Part shown: positions 53,748-62,627 of the stretch, piece by piece
Numbering within the stretch: position 1 is the stretch's first letter
Layout of the letters: every line of letters starts with the position of its first letter
Source: Acaricomes phytoseiuli DSM 14247
Lineage (GTDB): Bacteria; Actinomycetota; Actinomycetes; Actinomycetales; Micrococcaceae
NCBI RefSeq assembly: GCF_000376245.1
Contig: NZ_AQXM01000055.1
Coordinates: forward strand, 1 to 64,000
DNA: 64,000 bases
Reading direction: 5' to 3'
Made by a program: the position numbers and the translations under genes
Notes under the pieces: model-generated
Database searches by the model: none
What the model saw: only the letters and a program-made list of their open reading frames with translations
What the model was told of the DNA's origin: nothing

Positions 53748-53813
53748 CTAACCTGTCACGCGCTCGGCGACGAGGACGACGCCGAGAACCGAAATAATTC
53801 GCTCGAACTGCAT
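53748..53813 (-). CDS. ilvB leader peptide (branched-chain amino acid attenuator)
   Basis: A 21-codon open frame on the minus strand from ATG 53813 to TAG 53748. It starts MQFER and runs on IISVLGVVLV, then VAERVTG, so its middle is almost wholly Ile, Val and Leu: two adjacent Ile codons (ATT ATT) and repeated Val (GTT, GTC) and Leu (CTC). This is the composition expected of a peptide whose translation stalls when these amino acids are scarce. Stalling would favour an antiterminator over the terminator at 53655-53693. An alternative frame from an ATG at about 53829 is Ser-rich and has no such logic. Confidence 0.82.
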   Translation of the reverse strand: MQFERIISVLGVVLVAERVTG

Positions 53814-53867
53814 GAAGTAAGTTTCATGCCTCGGCTTCTAGCTGTCAAACACCCTAGTAGTCGTCTC

Positions 53868-53873
53868 ACTATA
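53868..53873 (-). promoter_or_regulatory. Candidate -10 element of the ilvB leader transcript
   Basis: TATAGT on the minus strand (53873-53868), about 55 nt ahead of the leader ATG. The -35 is not clear. Upstream, TCCATT-A-AATGGA (53885-53897) is a perfect inverted repeat that may be an operator or the end of ilvD. Confidence 0.4.
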
Positions 53874-53911
53874 CGGACGCCCTATCCATTAAATGGACAT
53901 TAACTAGAGCC

Positions 53912-55633
53912 CTAACCCGTATACGCCCCCTGCGCGGCCGAATGCACGAGCTTGGCGTACTTGGCCAAAACCCCTTTGGTGTAGCGGGCCGGCAACGGCG
54001 CCCAGCCCTGGCGGCGACGAGCGAGCTCGGCCTCATCGACGAGCAAGTCGATGCTGCGCTCCGGGATATTGACGCGGATCCGATCGCCGTCCTGGAGGAA
54101 CGCCACAGGGCCGCCATCCACGGCTTCCGGCGCAACATGCCCTATACACAGGCCCGTGGTGCCGCCGGAGAAGCGGCCATCGGTCAGCAGCAGCACATCC
54201 TTACCCAGACCCGCGCCCTTGATCGCCGCGGTGATCGCGAGCATCTCCCGCATGCCGGGGCCGCCTTTGGGGCCTTCATAGCGGATCACGACGACATCCC
54301 CGGACTGGATCTCGCCATTGGTCAGCGCATCCATGGCCGCCCGCTCCCGTTCGAAGACCCTAGCCGGCCCTTCGAACACCTCGGCATCGAAGCCCGCGGT
54401 CTTCACCACGGCGCCCTCCGGGGCCAAGCTGCCATGCAGAATCGTCAGCCCGCCGGTGGCGTGAATCGGGTTGTCCAGGTCCCGGACCACATCGCCGTCC
54501 AGGCCTTCGAGGTCCAGCTCAGCCAGGTTCTCGGCCACGGTCTTACCGGTCACCGTCAGCGCATCCCCGTGCAGCAGACCGGCATCGAGCAGGGCCTTCA
54601 TGACCACCGGCACCCCGCCGACCCGGTCGAAGTCCAGGGCGACGAACTGCCCGAAAGGCTTCACATCGGCCAGATGCGGCGAGCGCTTCCCGATCTCGGT
54701 GAAGTCCTCCAAGCTCAGCTCGACTCCGGCCTCCTTGGCGATCGCCAGCAGGTGCAGCACGGCGTTAGTGGAACCGCCCAGCACCATCGCCACGGTCGCC
54801 GCGTTCTCGAAGGCTTTACGAGTAAGGATATCGCCCGTGGTGATGCCCTGGCGCAGCATCTCCACCACGGCCTCCCCGGACTTGCGGGCGAAGTAATCAC
54901 GCCGGCGGTCCGTGGCCATCGGCGAGGCAGAACCGGGAAGGCTCATACCCAGGGCTTCGGCGACGCAGGCCATGGTGTTGGCTGTGTACATCCCGCCGCA
55001 GGCGCCCTCCCCCGGCGCGAAAGCGCATTCCACCCGCCGGAGATCATCGCGGCTCATCGTGCCCGCCTTGCAGGCACCGACGGCCTCGAAAGAGTCGATG
55101 ATGGTGATCTCGCGTTCGCTGCCGTCACTGAGCTTCACCCTTCCGGGCAGAATGGACCCGGCGTAGACGAAAACACTCGCGAGATCGAGCCGAGCCGCGG
55201 CCATGAGCATTCCGGGCAGTGATTTATCGCAGCCCGCCAGCAATACTGTGCCATCGAGTCTCTCCGCCATAACCACGGTCTCCACGCTGTCTGCGATGAC
55301 CTCGCGGGAGACCAGGGAGAAATGCATGCCCTCATGGCCCATGGAGATCCCATCGGAGACCGAGATCGTGCCGAATTGCAGCGGGAAGCCCCCTGCGGCA
55401 TGCACACCGGTCTTGCTGGCCTGCGCGAGCCGCTCCAGGGAAAGGTTGCAGGGCGTGATCTCATTCCAGCTGGAGGCGACGCCGATCTGCGGCTTCTCCC
55501 AGTCGTCGTCCCCCATACCGACGGCGCGGAGCATGCCCCGGCTCGTAGTCGCTTCGATGCCATCCGTCACGGCACGGCTGCGGGGTTTGATATCTGGTGT
55601 GCTGTCCGTAGGAGCCTCAGCATCGGCGTTCAT
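53912..55633 (-). CDS. ilvD: Dihydroxy-acid dehydratase
   Basis: A 573-residue Fe-S enzyme making the 2-keto acids of Val and Ile. Cluster-binding cysteines are seen in [19 protein letters not shown] and [24 protein letters not shown]. The C-terminal part has [20 protein letters not shown]. It starts MNADAEAPT at 55633. It is on the same strand as ilvB but separated by the attenuator, so ilvD and ilvBNC may be separate or linked transcripts. Hairpin family A copy 2 lies upstream. Confidence 0.96.
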   Translation of the reverse strand: MNADAEAPTDSTPDIKPRSRAVTDGIEATTSRGMLRAVGMGDDDWEKPQIGVASSWNEITPCNLSLERLAQASKTGVHAAGGFPLQFGTISVSDGISMGHEGMHFSLVSREVIADSVETVVMAERLDGTVLLAGCDKSLPGMLMAAARLDLASVFVYAGSILPGRVKLSDGSEREITIIDSFEAVGACKAGTMSRDDLRRVECAFAPGEGACGGMYTANTMACVAEALGMSLPGSASPMATDRRRDYFARKSGEAVVEMLRQGITTGDILTRKAFENAATVAMVLGGSTNAVLHLLAIAKEAGVELSLEDFTEIGKRSPHLADVKPFGQFVALDFDRVGGVPVVMKALLDAGLLHGDALTVTGKTVAENLAELDLEGLDGDVVRDLDNPIHATGGLTILHGSLAPEGAVVKTAGFDAEVFEGPARVFERERAAMDALTNGEIQSGDVVVIRYEGPKGGPGMREMLAITAAIKGAGLGKDVLLLTDGRFSGGTTGLCIGHVAPEAVDGGPVAFLQDGDRIRVNIPERSIDLLVDEAELARRRQGWAPLPARYTKGVLAKYAKLVHSAAQGAYTG

Positions 55634-55703
55634 GAGGCGAGTCTATGCCTGGGCCGAGGCGCCGCCGAATCGTGCCGCCTCTATGACGCCCCACCCCGTC
55701 GCC

Positions 55704-55775
55704 CGTTTTTGATGCCTTCCGTGACTTTTGATGGTCTACGGACCGCATCAAAAGTCACGGAAGGTATCAAAAACG
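55704..55775. terminator. Long hairpin, dispersed family A copy 2 (upstream of ilvD, before tRNA-Lys)
   Basis: A 30-bp stem with one G-T pair: left arm 55704-55733 (contains GATGCCTTCCGTGACTTTTG), 12-nt loop, right arm 55746-55775. The stem sequence is the same as at 37803-37876 apart from the ends and one base. It lies between divergently oriented ilvD and tRNA-Lys, so it is not explained as an ordinary terminator. Confidence 0.72.
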
Positions 55776-55840
55776 AGGGGAAGTCGGTCGATTTCGTGGA
55801 TGCCTCCGCGAGCAGGTAACATTACATGTCGTTGCAGAAC

Positions 55841-55913
55841 GCACCTCTAGCTCAACTGGCAGAGCAATTGACTCTTAATCAATGGGTTCCGGGTTCGAGT
55901 CCCGGGGGGTGCA
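55841..55913 (+). tRNA. tRNA-Lys (anticodon CTT)
   Basis: A 73-nt cloverleaf. Acceptor GCACCTC pairs with GGGGTGC with one T-G pair, and the discriminator is A. The D arm is GCTCAACTGGCAGAGC, the anticodon arm TTGACTCTTAATCAA reads CTT, and the T arm CCGGGTTCGAGTCCCGG is canonical. CCA is not encoded. Confidence 0.97.
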
Positions 55914-55923
55914 CAGAGCAGTA

Positions 55924-55960
55924 TAGAGTCTCGTCACTTGGGTGACGGGACTCTATTTTT
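55924..55960 (+). terminator. Rho-independent terminator of tRNA-Lys
   Basis: TAGAGTCTCGTCAC (55924-55937), loop TTGG, GTGACGGGACTCTA (55942-55955), then TTTTT. One T-G pair. Located 11 nt after the tRNA. Confidence 0.9.
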
Positions 55961-55981
55961 ATGCGTTTTCAGACCTCGACT

Positions 55982-56638
55982 TCAGATCTCGATGCTCTCC
56001 CCGGGCCTCAGATGCTGGTACTGGATACCGTAGAGCCCTGCGATCTGGGTGAGCATCCGCTCCATCACGCTGAACCCGATATCGCTGAGCAAGGCGTCAT
56101 GGATCTGGTAGACCATAGGGGCTCGCACCGCCGTGACGAAGTCGATCATCTCCGACATTTTGGCCCACGGAGCGTGCAATGGCACCAGAAGTGTCTGCAC
56201 CTGGATGTCCTCTGGAACGATGAGCGCATCACCGGGGTGGTAGACCTTGCCGTCGATCACATACCCCAGATTGGCGACGATCGGCACGCGCGGGTGGATC
56301 AGGGCGTGCTGGCCGCCATAAGCGTGTACGGTGAAGCCCGCCGTCTCAAACTCCTCACCCGGTTCGACCGTTTTGATCTGCCCGGAAACCTCCGGTGCTG
56401 CTTCACCAAGCTGCTTCGTCACCGATCCGGGTGCGTGGAGCAGCAGATCCGGATCAGCCTGGAGCGCTGCAGTCACCGCATCGATATCGATATGATCCAT
56501 GTGCTCATGGGTGACCAGAACAGCATTCACACCGGATAACGCCGTCTCCAGCTCCGAGAAAGAGCCCGGGTCGAACACAATGGCTTTTCCGTCTTTCTCG
56601 AGCTTGACGCATGCATGGGTGAATTTCGTGAGGCGCAT
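55982..56638 (-). CDS. Metallo-beta-lactamase-fold hydrolase (UlaG-like)
   Basis: A 218-residue MBL-fold protein: MRLTKFTHACVKLEKDGKAIVFDPGSF (first strand and the conserved Asp), metal motif VTHEHMDHID (HxHxDH), later metal-binding His in GGQHALIH and the Asp in VYHPGDAL, and a C-terminal His in LVPLHAPWAKM. The compact shape fits the UlaG/YqjP-type hydrolase group. Its substrate is unknown. It is divergent from zur but shows no Zur box nearby. Confidence 0.86.
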   Translation of the reverse strand: MRLTKFTHACVKLEKDGKAIVFDPGSFSELETALSGVNAVLVTHEHMDHIDIDAVTAALQADPDLLLHAPGSVTKQLGEAAPEVSGQIKTVEPGEEFETAGFTVHAYGGQHALIHPRVPIVANLGYVIDGKVYHPGDALIVPEDIQVQTLLVPLHAPWAKMSEMIDFVTAVRAPMVYQIHDALLSDIGFSVMERMLTQIAGLYGIQYQHLRPGESIEI

Positions 56639-56802
56639 GCTTCCACACTACGCCTGTGCAGTAATCCTGCGATTCCACCGCCTACTTACAGGCTAACCCC
56701 AGCAAACCGGGAGGGGCAGCCGGCAGTATAACTGATAGCCTTAATGAACGGGGTGGAGAACGTCCCGGCAGAATCTGCGAGTATCAGCACTGAGGGGTTG
56801 TC

Positions 56803-57375
56803 ATGACACAATCGCCCACCGGCCCGACCTCGGTACAGAGCCCCATAAAAGAACAGCGTGTCACAAAACAGCGACTCGCGGTCAGCGCGGCTTTGGACCA
56901 GTTAGAGGATTTCGTCAGCACGCAGGAGCTGCACCGCATTCTGCATGATCAGGGAGCCACAGTCTCCCTGGCCACTTCTTATCGGATTCTGCAGTCTATG
57001 GCTGAAGAAGGCGCGATCGATGTGCTGCGCACCGAGGACGGTGAGGCGATCTACCGTCGTTGCGCAGCGACAACGCACCACCATCATCTGGTCTGCAAAG
57101 AGTGCGGCAAAGCCGTGGAGATCGAAGCCCCCGAGGTGGAGAGCTGGGCGAGGCAGGTCGCCCAGCAGCAGGGTTTCCGCGAAGTCAGTCATGTGCTCGA
57201 AATGATCGGGGTATGCACTGACTGCGATCCTCTACCCTTAGGCAGCACTACCGGCGGGGCTCCGACTCTGCGTGCCGCCGGCACCGCGGGCGGAGTGCTT
57301 GCGCTTCCAGGCGATGAGACGGCAGATCACATAGATCATGAAGGAAAGCGTGGTCACATAGGGGCTGACCGGTAA
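56803..57375 (+). CDS. zur: Fur-family regulator, probable zinc uptake regulator Zur
   Basis: A 190-residue Fur-family repressor. The DNA-binding part is RVTKQRLAVSAALDQLEDFVSTQEL then SLATSYRILQSMAEEGAIDVLR. The dimerisation and metal part has RRCAATTHHHHLVCKECGKAVEIE and a final CTDC that gives the second Cys pair. Position next to znuABC-like genes indicates zinc. The usual family length is about 140-150; here the frame runs about 45 residues past CTDC, overlapping the end of znuB on the other strand. A GAGGGG ribosome binding site precedes the ATG. Confidence 0.9.
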   Translation: MTQSPTGPTSVQSPIKEQRVTKQRLAVSAALDQLEDFVSTQELHRILHDQGATVSLATSYRILQSMAEEGAIDVLRTEDGEAIYRRCAATTHHHHLVCKECGKAVEIEAPEVESWARQVAQQQGFREVSHVLEMIGVCTDCDPLPLGSTTGGAPTLRAAGTAGGVLALPGDETADHIDHEGKRGHIGADR

Positions 57376-58134
57376 CGTGCTGCCCAGTGCCAGCAGGATG
57401 CCGCCGACTACTGCGGTGAGGGCGAAGAGCACGCTGAGCAGCACCACGAGCCGAGGCGTGGCCGTCAGCTGCATGGCCGCCGCCGCAGGGGTGATCAGCA
57501 GCGCAAGAACCAGCAGCGCTCCCACGATCTGGAGCGATAGCGCGACGGAGATCCCGAGTAGAAGCATGAAAAGCAGTGAGAGCGCGCGCACGGGAACGCC
57601 ACGGGCTTCTGCGATTTCCGCGTCCGCACTGGCGAAAGTCAGCGGCCGCCAGATCACCGCGAGCGCCACGATCACGATCAAGGCGGTCATCGCCAGTACT
57701 CCCAGTTGCGCTGAGTCGACCGCTACGATCTGCCCGGTCAGCAGGCCGAATTTATTGGCCGAACGTCCCGGGTACAAAGAGATGAATAGGATGCCCAAGC
57801 CCAACCCGAAGGGCATCAGCACGCCGATAATCGAGTTCCGGTCCCTCGCCCGGACGCCGAGCAGGCCGATGACCCCGGCAGCGGTGATCGACCCGATGAG
57901 CGAGCCGGTGATCACATCGAAGCCCAGCAAGAGGGCCAGCGCCGCTCCCGCGAAGGAGAGCTCCGCGATGCCGTGCACCGCGAAAGCCAGATCTCGCATC
58001 ATCACGAAAATGCCAATCAGACCGCCGAGCAGTCCGAGCACGGCTCCCGCGAGGAGTGAATCCCGGAATAACGGAACCAGTTCCCCGTAATCGGAGAAGT
58101 CGATAAATGCGCCGAATATCTGTTCCCAGGTCAC
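57238..58134 (-). CDS. znuB: Zinc/manganese ABC transporter permease (ABC-3 family)
   Basis: A 298-residue permease with about eight hydrophobic helices (for example LLAGAVLGLLGGLIGIFVMM and the GIAELSFAGAALALLLG loop of the ABC-3 family). The GTG at 58134 follows the znuC stop by 2 nt, with GGGGG upstream; TTG at 58149 would overlap znuC. Its last 138 nt are antisense to the 3' end of zur. With znuC and znuA it forms a zinc importer; metal choice is inferred from Zur and the His-rich segments. Confidence 0.92.
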   Translation of the reverse strand: MTWEQIFGAFIDFSDYGELVPLFRDSLLAGAVLGLLGGLIGIFVMMRDLAFAVHGIAELSFAGAALALLLGFDVITGSLIGSITAAGVIGLLGVRARDRNSIIGVLMPFGLGLGILFISLYPGRSANKFGLLTGQIVAVDSAQLGVLAMTALIVIVALAVIWRPLTFASADAEIAEARGVPVRALSLLFMLLLGISVALSLQIVGALLVLALLITPAAAAMQLTATPRLVVLLSVLFALTAVVGGILLALGSTLPVSPYVTTLSFMIYVICRLIAWKRKHSARGAGGTQSRSPAGSAA

Positions 58135-58136
58135 CG

Positions 58137-58967
58137 TCAGCGCCCCCAACTGCCGGAGGTCAGATCATCGTGCGGGGAATGGTGGTGATGGGTGGTTGCA
58201 TCCGGATGACCGGAGACCAGGATCCTGCCATTGCTGCGAAGCACATCGATCGGCGTCTGGTACAAATCGCTGAGCACCTCCGAGGTCATGACTTCATCGG
58301 GCGTGCCCATTTGGAATCGGCCGCCGGCTAGGTAGAGCACTCTGTCGACGTAATCGATGATGGGGTTGATCTCATGGGTCACGAAGACGACTGCTGCACC
58401 GGCCTCATGGGCCTGTCGAGCCACCAGCGTGCTCACCGCACGCTGGTGGTTCAGATCCAGGGAGAGCAGCGGCTCATCGCAGAGCAGGAGTTTCGGGTCG
58501 GTAGCCAGGGCCTGAGCGATGCGTAGTCGCTGCTGTTCACCGCCGGAGAGTAAACCCACCGGAGCATCTGCGTAATGGCTGGCTCCGACATCCGCCAACA
58601 ATTGATCGACGCGGCCATTCCGGGCTCTTTTGGTGCCCGGGAGGCTGAACCCCCAGCGATTCCCGTCGAGCCCGAGACCCACCAGATCCCGAGAGCGCAA
58701 AGGGGTCTGCGCGGGGAAGCCTTTCTGCTGCGGAACATAGCCCACCTCATCGCGACTCTGGCAGGGAGGCCGGCCCGTGATCTGCACGGTGCCCGAGCTC
58801 AACGGCTGCAGGCCCAGGAGCACCTTGAGGAAGCTGGTCTTACCGCTGCCATTGGGGCCGAGCACGGCGAAGAACTCACCGGCGCGTACCGCGAGATTGA
58901 GATCATGCCAGAGGACGCGTTCGCCGAAAGACAGCGAAGCCTCGTGGAGCCGGAGAACATCGTCCAT
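58137..58967 (-). CDS. znuC: Zinc/manganese ABC transporter ATP-binding protein
   Basis: A 276-residue ATPase: Walker A GPNGSGKTS, Q loop YVPQQKGF, signature LLSGGEQQRLRIAQAL, Walker B LLLCDEPLLSLDL, and the switch His in FVTHEINP. The YVPQ Q loop is typical of ZnuC/MntB-type ATPases. The C terminus has HPDATTHHHHSPHDD, a His-rich tail that may buffer zinc. It lies 63 nt downstream of znuA. Confidence 0.93.
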   Translation of the reverse strand: MDDVLRLHEASLSFGERVLWHDLNLAVRAGEFFAVLGPNGSGKTSFLKVLLGLQPLSSGTVQITGRPPCQSRDEVGYVPQQKGFPAQTPLRSRDLVGLGLDGNRWGFSLPGTKRARNGRVDQLLADVGASHYADAPVGLLSGGEQQRLRIAQALATDPKLLLCDEPLLSLDLNHQRAVSTLVARQAHEAGAAVVFVTHEINPIIDYVDRVLYLAGGRFQMGTPDEVMTSEVLSDLYQTPIDVLRSNGRILVSGHPDATTHHHHSPHDDLTSGSWGR

Positions 58968-59030
58968 AAAAGCCCTCTTTCGAATACCCGGAACTAACCT
59001 AAATCACCGGAAACGTTAGCGCGTTCGAAC

Positions 59031-60035
59031 TCAGGCCAGCGCCGCGCGCAGGTTCTCAATATTGCCACGCATCCAGCTCACATAGTCTTCGCCCTCGGGA
59101 AGCGTCTCAGTGAAGTTGACCACCGGGACCCCGGCGTTTTGAGCCGCTTCCCGGAGTTGCTGGGTCTGATCCGTTTCAGTTTGCTGGTTGTACGCGAGCA
59201 ATCGGACCTGGCGATCAGTAATGAGCGCGGTGGCGTCCCGGAGCACCAGGGCCGGCACATCCGACTCCGATTCCACCGCACGGCTGAACTCCACGGGCGT
59301 GCGGTCCACCAGCCCGGCCTGCTCCAGCAAATACTGCGGAACGGGCTCTGTCATCGCAATCGGCTCGCCCTCAGCATTGCCTTTAATAGCCGCAACCTCT
59401 GTTTCGAGACCTTGCAGCTCATCTTTCAAGGTCTGCGCCCGCTGCGCGAACCCCTCGGCCGCTTTGGGCTGCTTGCTGGAGAATTCAGTGGCGAGCGCGT
59501 CGGTCAGTTTGATCATCGTCGGGATCGAATACCAGAGGTGCTCATTGAACTCGCCGTGGTCATGCGATCCGTGCTCATCAGCGCCGTGGTCATGGTCATG
59601 CGACTCTTCTTCAGCTGGCTCCTCGGAGGCCGATCGCAACCCGGAGATTTCGACAACATCGATCATGGACTGATCGGCCTCCCCCTCGGCGAGACGAGTC
59701 AGGAAATCGTCGTAGCCCCCGCCGTTGCGGATGATCACCTCCGCCCGGCTGACCATGAGCCGGTCCTGAGCCGAGGCTTCATAGGAGTGCGGATCCTGCA
59801 CGGTATTAGTGATCAGGGAGTTCACGGAAACCCGGTCTCCGCCCACTGCCTCAGCGAGACTGCCGTAGACATTAGTAGATGAGACGACCTGGATCATCTC
59901 CGCGGCATCGCTGCTCGCGCTCTGCTCTCCCTGGCCCTGATTGAGGGTGCCGCAGCCGGTGACCGCCAGACCGGTGACCGCCACGGCGGATAGTAGCTTC
60001 AAACCGCTCTTAACCTGCAAATGCGCGAAGCGCAT
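59031..60035 (-). CDS. znuA: Zinc ABC transporter substrate-binding lipoprotein (ZnuA-like)
   Basis: A 334-residue cluster A-I binding protein. The signal peptide ends in a lipobox VTGC (Cys at about residue 28). The mature part has VVSSTNVYGSLAEAVGGDRVSVNSLI, metal-binding His in DPHSYEAS, a His/Asp/Glu-rich loop (about 145-165, ESHDHDHGADEHGSHDHGEF) and NEHLWYSIPTMIKL. The His-rich loop is a mark of zinc-specific members. It is the first gene of znuACB and is driven from the Zur-box palindrome upstream. Confidence 0.94.
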   Translation of the reverse strand: MRFAHLQVKSGLKLLSAVAVTGLAVTGCGTLNQGQGEQSASSDAAEMIQVVSSTNVYGSLAEAVGGDRVSVNSLITNTVQDPHSYEASAQDRLMVSRAEVIIRNGGGYDDFLTRLAEGEADQSMIDVVEISGLRSASEEPAEEESHDHDHGADEHGSHDHGEFNEHLWYSIPTMIKLTDALATEFSSKQPKAAEGFAQRAQTLKDELQGLETEVAAIKGNAEGEPIAMTEPVPQYLLEQAGLVDRTPVEFSRAVESESDVPALVLRDATALITDRQVRLLAYNQQTETDQTQQLREAAQNAGVPVVNFTETLPEGEDYVSWMRGNIENLRAALA

Positions 60036-60150
60036 AGGTTACCTCAGTTCTAATTTTGAGTTCCGTCCAGTTTCATCCGATGAGCTGTTGCGCATAGATG
60101 TGCTCCCGGCTTCAGAGAACTAGCTCTGAAGCGCAAGGAAAGGCACTATT

Positions 60151-60199
60151 GACCAGCATAGAGTAATTGAGAACGATTCTCAATTACTCTATGCTGGTC
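60151..60199. promoter_or_regulatory. Zur-box palindrome carrying two mirrored promoters
   Basis: A 49-nt perfect palindrome: arms 60151-60173 and 60177-60199 around CGA. The centre, TTGAGAACGATTCTCAA (60167-60183), resembles Zur/Fur-family boxes. On the minus strand -35 TTGAGA (60183-60178) and -10 TATGCT (60160-60155) are 17 nt apart and point to znuA. By symmetry the same promoter exists on the plus strand (60167-60172 and 60190-60195) and points into the end of the CNNM gene. The palindrome could also act as the terminator of that gene (stop at 60221). Confidence 0.72.
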
Positions 60200-60220
60200 A
60201 GCCCCTTCGGAACTCCGGGC

Positions 60221-61255
60221 TCAGGCCCGCTCGCGCTCTCGGATCTCGCCGACCAGTTCCTCGATCACATCCTCGAGGAACAGAACGCCCACCACCCGGT
60301 TCTCAGCAGTGACCACCCGGGCCAAGTGCGAACCGCTGGCCTGCATCGTACGCAGTGCGTCCTCAAGCTCTTCGCTCTCGCCGATATTGATCAGATTCCG
60401 CGCCCGAGCCTCTCCCAGCGGCTTCTGATAGTCGGCCTCCGGAATATTCAGCACATCCTTGATGTGCACATACCCCGTGAGGTTCCCCTGATCGTCGCCG
60501 AGCACGAAACGGGAGAAGCCGGTGCGCCGCACGCTGGACTCAACGTCCTCTGCGGTAGCGTCCGTGGCGAGCGTGTGCAACGACTCCACGGGAACCATCG
60601 TCTGCCCTGCAGTATGCGCGGAGAACTCCAGCGCGCCACTGAGCAGGCCGGTCTCATCATCGACCAAACCATCCCGAGTCGATGCCGCGACAATGCCCTG
60701 GACTTCTTCGAGCGTGAAGCTCGAAGCCACCTCGTCCTTGGGCTCGATTCGGAACCAGCGCAGAATATGATTGGCCATCCAGTTCAGCGAGACGATGACC
60801 GGCCGGATGACGCGAGCCACCCATACCAGTGGCGGAGCCAGGATCAGCGCCGCTTTATCCGCGACAGAAACGGCGATGTTCTTAGGCACCATTTCGCCGA
60901 AGGTCACATGCAGGAAGGTCACCAGAAGCAGCACCGCGAGGAAGACCGCAGGCGAGGCTATCGCATACGGCACACCCAGGCTCAGGATCGGCTCCATCAC
61001 CAGGTTCTTGATCGCGGGCTCAGCCACATTGAGGATCAGCAGCGATGCCACCGTGATCCCGAGCTGCGCGCAAGCCAGCATGAGAGAAACATGCTCCATC
61101 GCGTACAGAGTGGTCCGGGCGCGCTTGGAACCGGCTTCAGCCAGGGGCTCGATCTGGCTGCGCCGAGCACTCATAATGGCGAATTCCGCACCCACGAAGA
61201 ACGCGTTGGCCATGAGCAAGAGGACTAGCCAGAGAATGCCCACCCACTCGTTCAC
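60221..61255 (-). CDS. CNNM/CorC-type (hemolysin family) membrane protein with CBS domains
   Basis: A 344-residue protein: DUF21/CNNM transmembrane domain (three to four helices; EFAIMSARRSQIEPLAEAGSKRA in the first part, PKNIAVSVADKAAL), then a CBS pair (GQTMVPVESLHTLATDAT and following; GNLTGYVHIKDVLNI). It lacks the C-terminal CorC_HlyC domain. Relatives are linked to magnesium and cobalt efflux or to magnesium balance; the hemolysin name is historical. The GTG start overlaps the upstream paralogue by 4 nt. Confidence 0.9.
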   Translation of the reverse strand: MNEWVGILWLVLLLMANAFFVGAEFAIMSARRSQIEPLAEAGSKRARTTLYAMEHVSLMLACAQLGITVASLLILNVAEPAIKNLVMEPILSLGVPYAIASPAVFLAVLLLVTFLHVTFGEMVPKNIAVSVADKAALILAPPLVWVARVIRPVIVSLNWMANHILRWFRIEPKDEVASSFTLEEVQGIVAASTRDGLVDDETGLLSGALEFSAHTAGQTMVPVESLHTLATDATAEDVESSVRRTGFSRFVLGDDQGNLTGYVHIKDVLNIPEADYQKPLGEARARNLINIGESEELEDALRTMQASGSHLARVVTAENRVVGVLFLEDVIEELVGEIRERERA

Positions 61256-62622
61256 TGGGCCCCTCCCTTCACTGCGGAGGCGGTTCCGGGAGCGTTCAGG
61301 GCCGCCGCATCAGACTCAGCTGACGCCTCCGGCTCCGGTGTGAACCGGAGACGGTCAACCCGGCGGCCATCCATGCGCTCGACCTCAAGCAAGCCGCCTT
61401 CGACCTCAAGCCGATCGCCGACCTGCGGAATGCGTCCCAGCCGATCCATCACGAACCCGCCCACGGTCTCATAGTTAGCGGTATCCGGCACCACGAGCCT
61501 AGGAATCTGATCGCTGATCTCATCGGGGCGCATCAGGCCAGGAAAGTGCCAGTGCCCGGAAGCGCTCTGCAGAACACCCGGCGCAGTGCGATCGTGCTCA
61601 TCGGCGACCTCTCCGACGATCTCTTCCACCAGATCCTCCAAGGTCGCCACCCCGGCAGTGCCGCCATATTCATCGAGTACCACGGCCAGCTGGAGATTAC
61701 CCGCCCGCAACTCATTGATCAGGGAGTTCAAGTGAATCGTCTCCGGCACTCGGAGCACTTCTTCCTTAATGGTTCCGGCCTGCAGACCGGCCCGGCGATC
61801 CGCGGGAACCGCGATCGCCCGCTTGACGTGCACCACGCCGACGATGTCATCGACCGATCTGTCATAGAGCAGGAAGCGCGAGAACCCGGTACGACGAGCG
61901 GCTTCGATAACATCCGTGAGCGGCGCATCGACGGAGAGCATCTCGACCCGGATCCGCGGCGTCATCACATCGGCCGCCGTGCGCTCGGAGAAACTGAGTG
62001 AACGAGCCAGGAAATTCGCGGTGCCGGCGTCCAGAGTACCCAGCTCCGCTGAGCGGCGCACGAGAGATGCCAGTTCGGCAGGACTCCTGGCTCCGGAGAT
62101 CTCTTCTTTGGCCTCGATACCGAAAAGCGCCAGCACCCGGTTGGAGAAGCCGTTGAGCATCATGATGAAGTGACGCAGCACCCCGGTGAAGATCAACTGC
62201 GGCCGGGCCAGAGCCTTAGCAACGGCGAAAGGAACCGCGATGGCCGCATTCTTAGGTACGAGCTCGCCCATCAGCATGGACAGAAGCGTTGCCACAGTCA
62301 TCGCGAGGATCAGCGAGACCACCCCGATAACGGGTTCAGCCAGACCGAGAGAACCCAGCGGGCCGGCTAGCAGAGCACCCAACGAAGGCTCGACCACGAA
62401 GCCGGTGAGCAGCGTGGTCAGGGTGATCCCGAGCTGACAGCTGGAAAGCTGGGTGGAGAGCGTTTTCAGGCATCGCAACACTGGTTCAGCAGCGCGGTCG
62501 CCTTGGTCAACAGCCCGCTCCACCATCGCCTGGTCAAGTGCGACGAGGGAGAATTCCACGGCGACGAAGAACCCGGTGCCGAGAATCAGGAAGCAGCCGA
62601 CAATCAGAAGCAGCCATTCCAT
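61252..62622 (-). CDS. CNNM/CorC-type (hemolysin family) protein, long form
   Basis: A 456-residue paralogue of its downstream neighbour, with a CNNM domain ([44 protein letters not shown]-like segment), a CBS pair ([32 protein letters not shown]), [21 protein letters not shown], and a C-terminal CorC_HlyC transport-associated domain ([21 protein letters not shown]). The ATG at 62622 is preceded by GGAGG. The two genes are probably co-translated and may form a heteromeric membrane complex. Confidence 0.92.
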   Translation of the reverse strand: MEWLLLIVGCFLILGTGFFVAVEFSLVALDQAMVERAVDQGDRAAEPVLRCLKTLSTQLSSCQLGITLTTLLTGFVVEPSLGALLAGPLGSLGLAEPVIGVVSLILAMTVATLLSMLMGELVPKNAAIAVPFAVAKALARPQLIFTGVLRHFIMMLNGFSNRVLALFGIEAKEEISGARSPAELASLVRRSAELGTLDAGTANFLARSLSFSERTAADVMTPRIRVEMLSVDAPLTDVIEAARRTGFSRFLLYDRSVDDIVGVVHVKRAIAVPADRRAGLQAGTIKEEVLRVPETIHLNSLINELRAGNLQLAVVLDEYGGTAGVATLEDLVEEIVGEVADEHDRTAPGVLQSASGHWHFPGLMRPDEISDQIPRLVVPDTANYETVGGFVMDRLGRIPQVGDRLEVEGGLLEVERMDGRRVDRLRFTPEPEASAESDAAALNAPGTASAVKGGAQ

Positions 62623-62627
62623 CGTTA

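Noticed and set aside
53942-55222. 426-codon plus-strand open frame antisense to ilvD
   Set aside because: IlvD is complete on the minus strand; the plus frame has no ribosome binding site or domain.
60167-61228. 353-codon plus-strand open frame starting at the Zur palindrome
   Set aside because: Tempting because the mirrored promoter points into it, but it is antisense to a clear CNNM gene and is His/Arg/Gln-rich with no recognisable domain.
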